Part shown: positions 63,646 to 64,000 of the stretch, piece after piece
Position numbering within the stretch: position 1 is the stretch's first letter
Layout of the letters: every line of letters begins with the position of its first letter
Origin: Astropecten irregularis
Lineage: Eukaryota > Echinodermata > Asteroidea > Paxillosida > Astropectinidae
DNA length: 64,000 nucleotides
Assembly (NCBI GenBank): GCA_963971285.1
Contig: OZ020248.1
Location: forward strand, 21,659,873-21,723,872
Direction of reading: 5' to 3'
Notes under the pieces: model-generated
Databases searched by the model: none
Seen by the model: only the letters and a program-made list of their open reading frames with translations
Told to the model about the DNA's origin: nothing
Made by a program: the position numbers and the translations under genes

Positions 63646-64000
63646 CACTCACCCCTAACACCTCCCCCGCCCACAATTCAGAAATTGCAAGAAAGTGAGA
63701 GAAGTTCATAGGTCCTTAAATTAGTTCAAAGTAAATGCGCCTATTTATGCTTCAAAAAGTATGATGAAATCCTCTTAAAATGTTTGAATATTTGAAGTGA
63801 CCTTCACCTTAACATAAACCTCTTAAAACCACCAGGCTTATTAAGACAATGAACAATATGTACGTACATTGAATTTAATCTTGACAGATGCAGACCAGTA
63901 AATTGGTCCAAATCAGTCTGCAGAGCTCATTAATATTCTTTTTCTTTTTAATCTTTTTTTTTTTTTATAAAAGCATTTGCTGGGCCATATATGGGAAGTC

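Overview
The window is eukaryotic, intron-bearing, AT-rich DNA from an animal, most plausibly a marine invertebrate deuterostome (echinoderm, hemichordate or cephalochordate). This rests on three observations: a secreted collagen-C1q protein, many decayed DNA transposons and Gypsy-like fragments of the kinds common in such genomes, and recurrent short palindromes such as ACATGTACATGT and TAGGCCTA. The species cannot be named from sequence alone. No bacterial features, rRNA genes, convincing tRNAs or CRISPR arrays are present. Only one gene looks intact. Everything else that codes is a fragment, a pseudogene or a candidate exon.

Assembly: bases 9292-19779 recur at 19980-30467 as an apparently identical 10,488-bp copy, separated by exactly 200 Ns. 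Each copy breaks off exactly at the gap. The hAT element cut at 19779 is complete in the second copy, and the ORF at 8845-9333 cut at 19980 is complete in the first. This is best read as two overlapping contigs scaffolded side by side, so the real locus is probably about 53.3 kb.

Layout: 0-9.3 kb is a graveyard of minus-strand fragments (P-element-like transposase, ubiquitin-specific protease pseudogene, hAT/ZNF862-like piece, DUF7869-like piece, Myb/SANT-like piece, integrase and Gag pieces, and a multi-exon repeat-associated ORF family). 9.3-30.5 kb is the doubled segment with an 83-bp minisatellite, coiled-coil and Myb-like exons and a 3.4-kb dispersed repeat. 29.3-31.4 kb holds a LINE endonuclease fragment split by a hAT element with a perfect 8-bp target duplication. 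32-36.8 kb holds two satellites, each invaded by a MITE, and further inverted-repeat elements. 37.7-38.5 kb is the C1q-collagen gene on the minus strand. 38.6-43.4 kb is a cluster of TTAA-flanked MITEs of one family. 43.4-47.4 kb holds piggyBac, PHD-like, Gypsy RNase H and OB-fold fragments. 47.4-54.5 kb is a set of hairpin-bounded repeats carrying ETS-type palindromes, AGGTCA direct repeats spaced by 3, and CRE palindromes, with a higher-order repeat and a second OB-fold pseudogene nested inside. 55-64 kb holds a broken coiled-coil gene, Gypsy integrase linker remains and a diverged paralogue of the 7.3-16.9 kb segment.

There is no operon-like organisation. The pieces are linked by insertion history. 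The strongest candidate for something undescribed is the repeat family at 47.4-54.5 kb, whose 5' ends start with a conserved ACTAGA-ATTGTG motif plus hairpin and whose 3' ends carry arrays of hairpins; the stem sequence partly matches between the two ends of an element but differs between elements.
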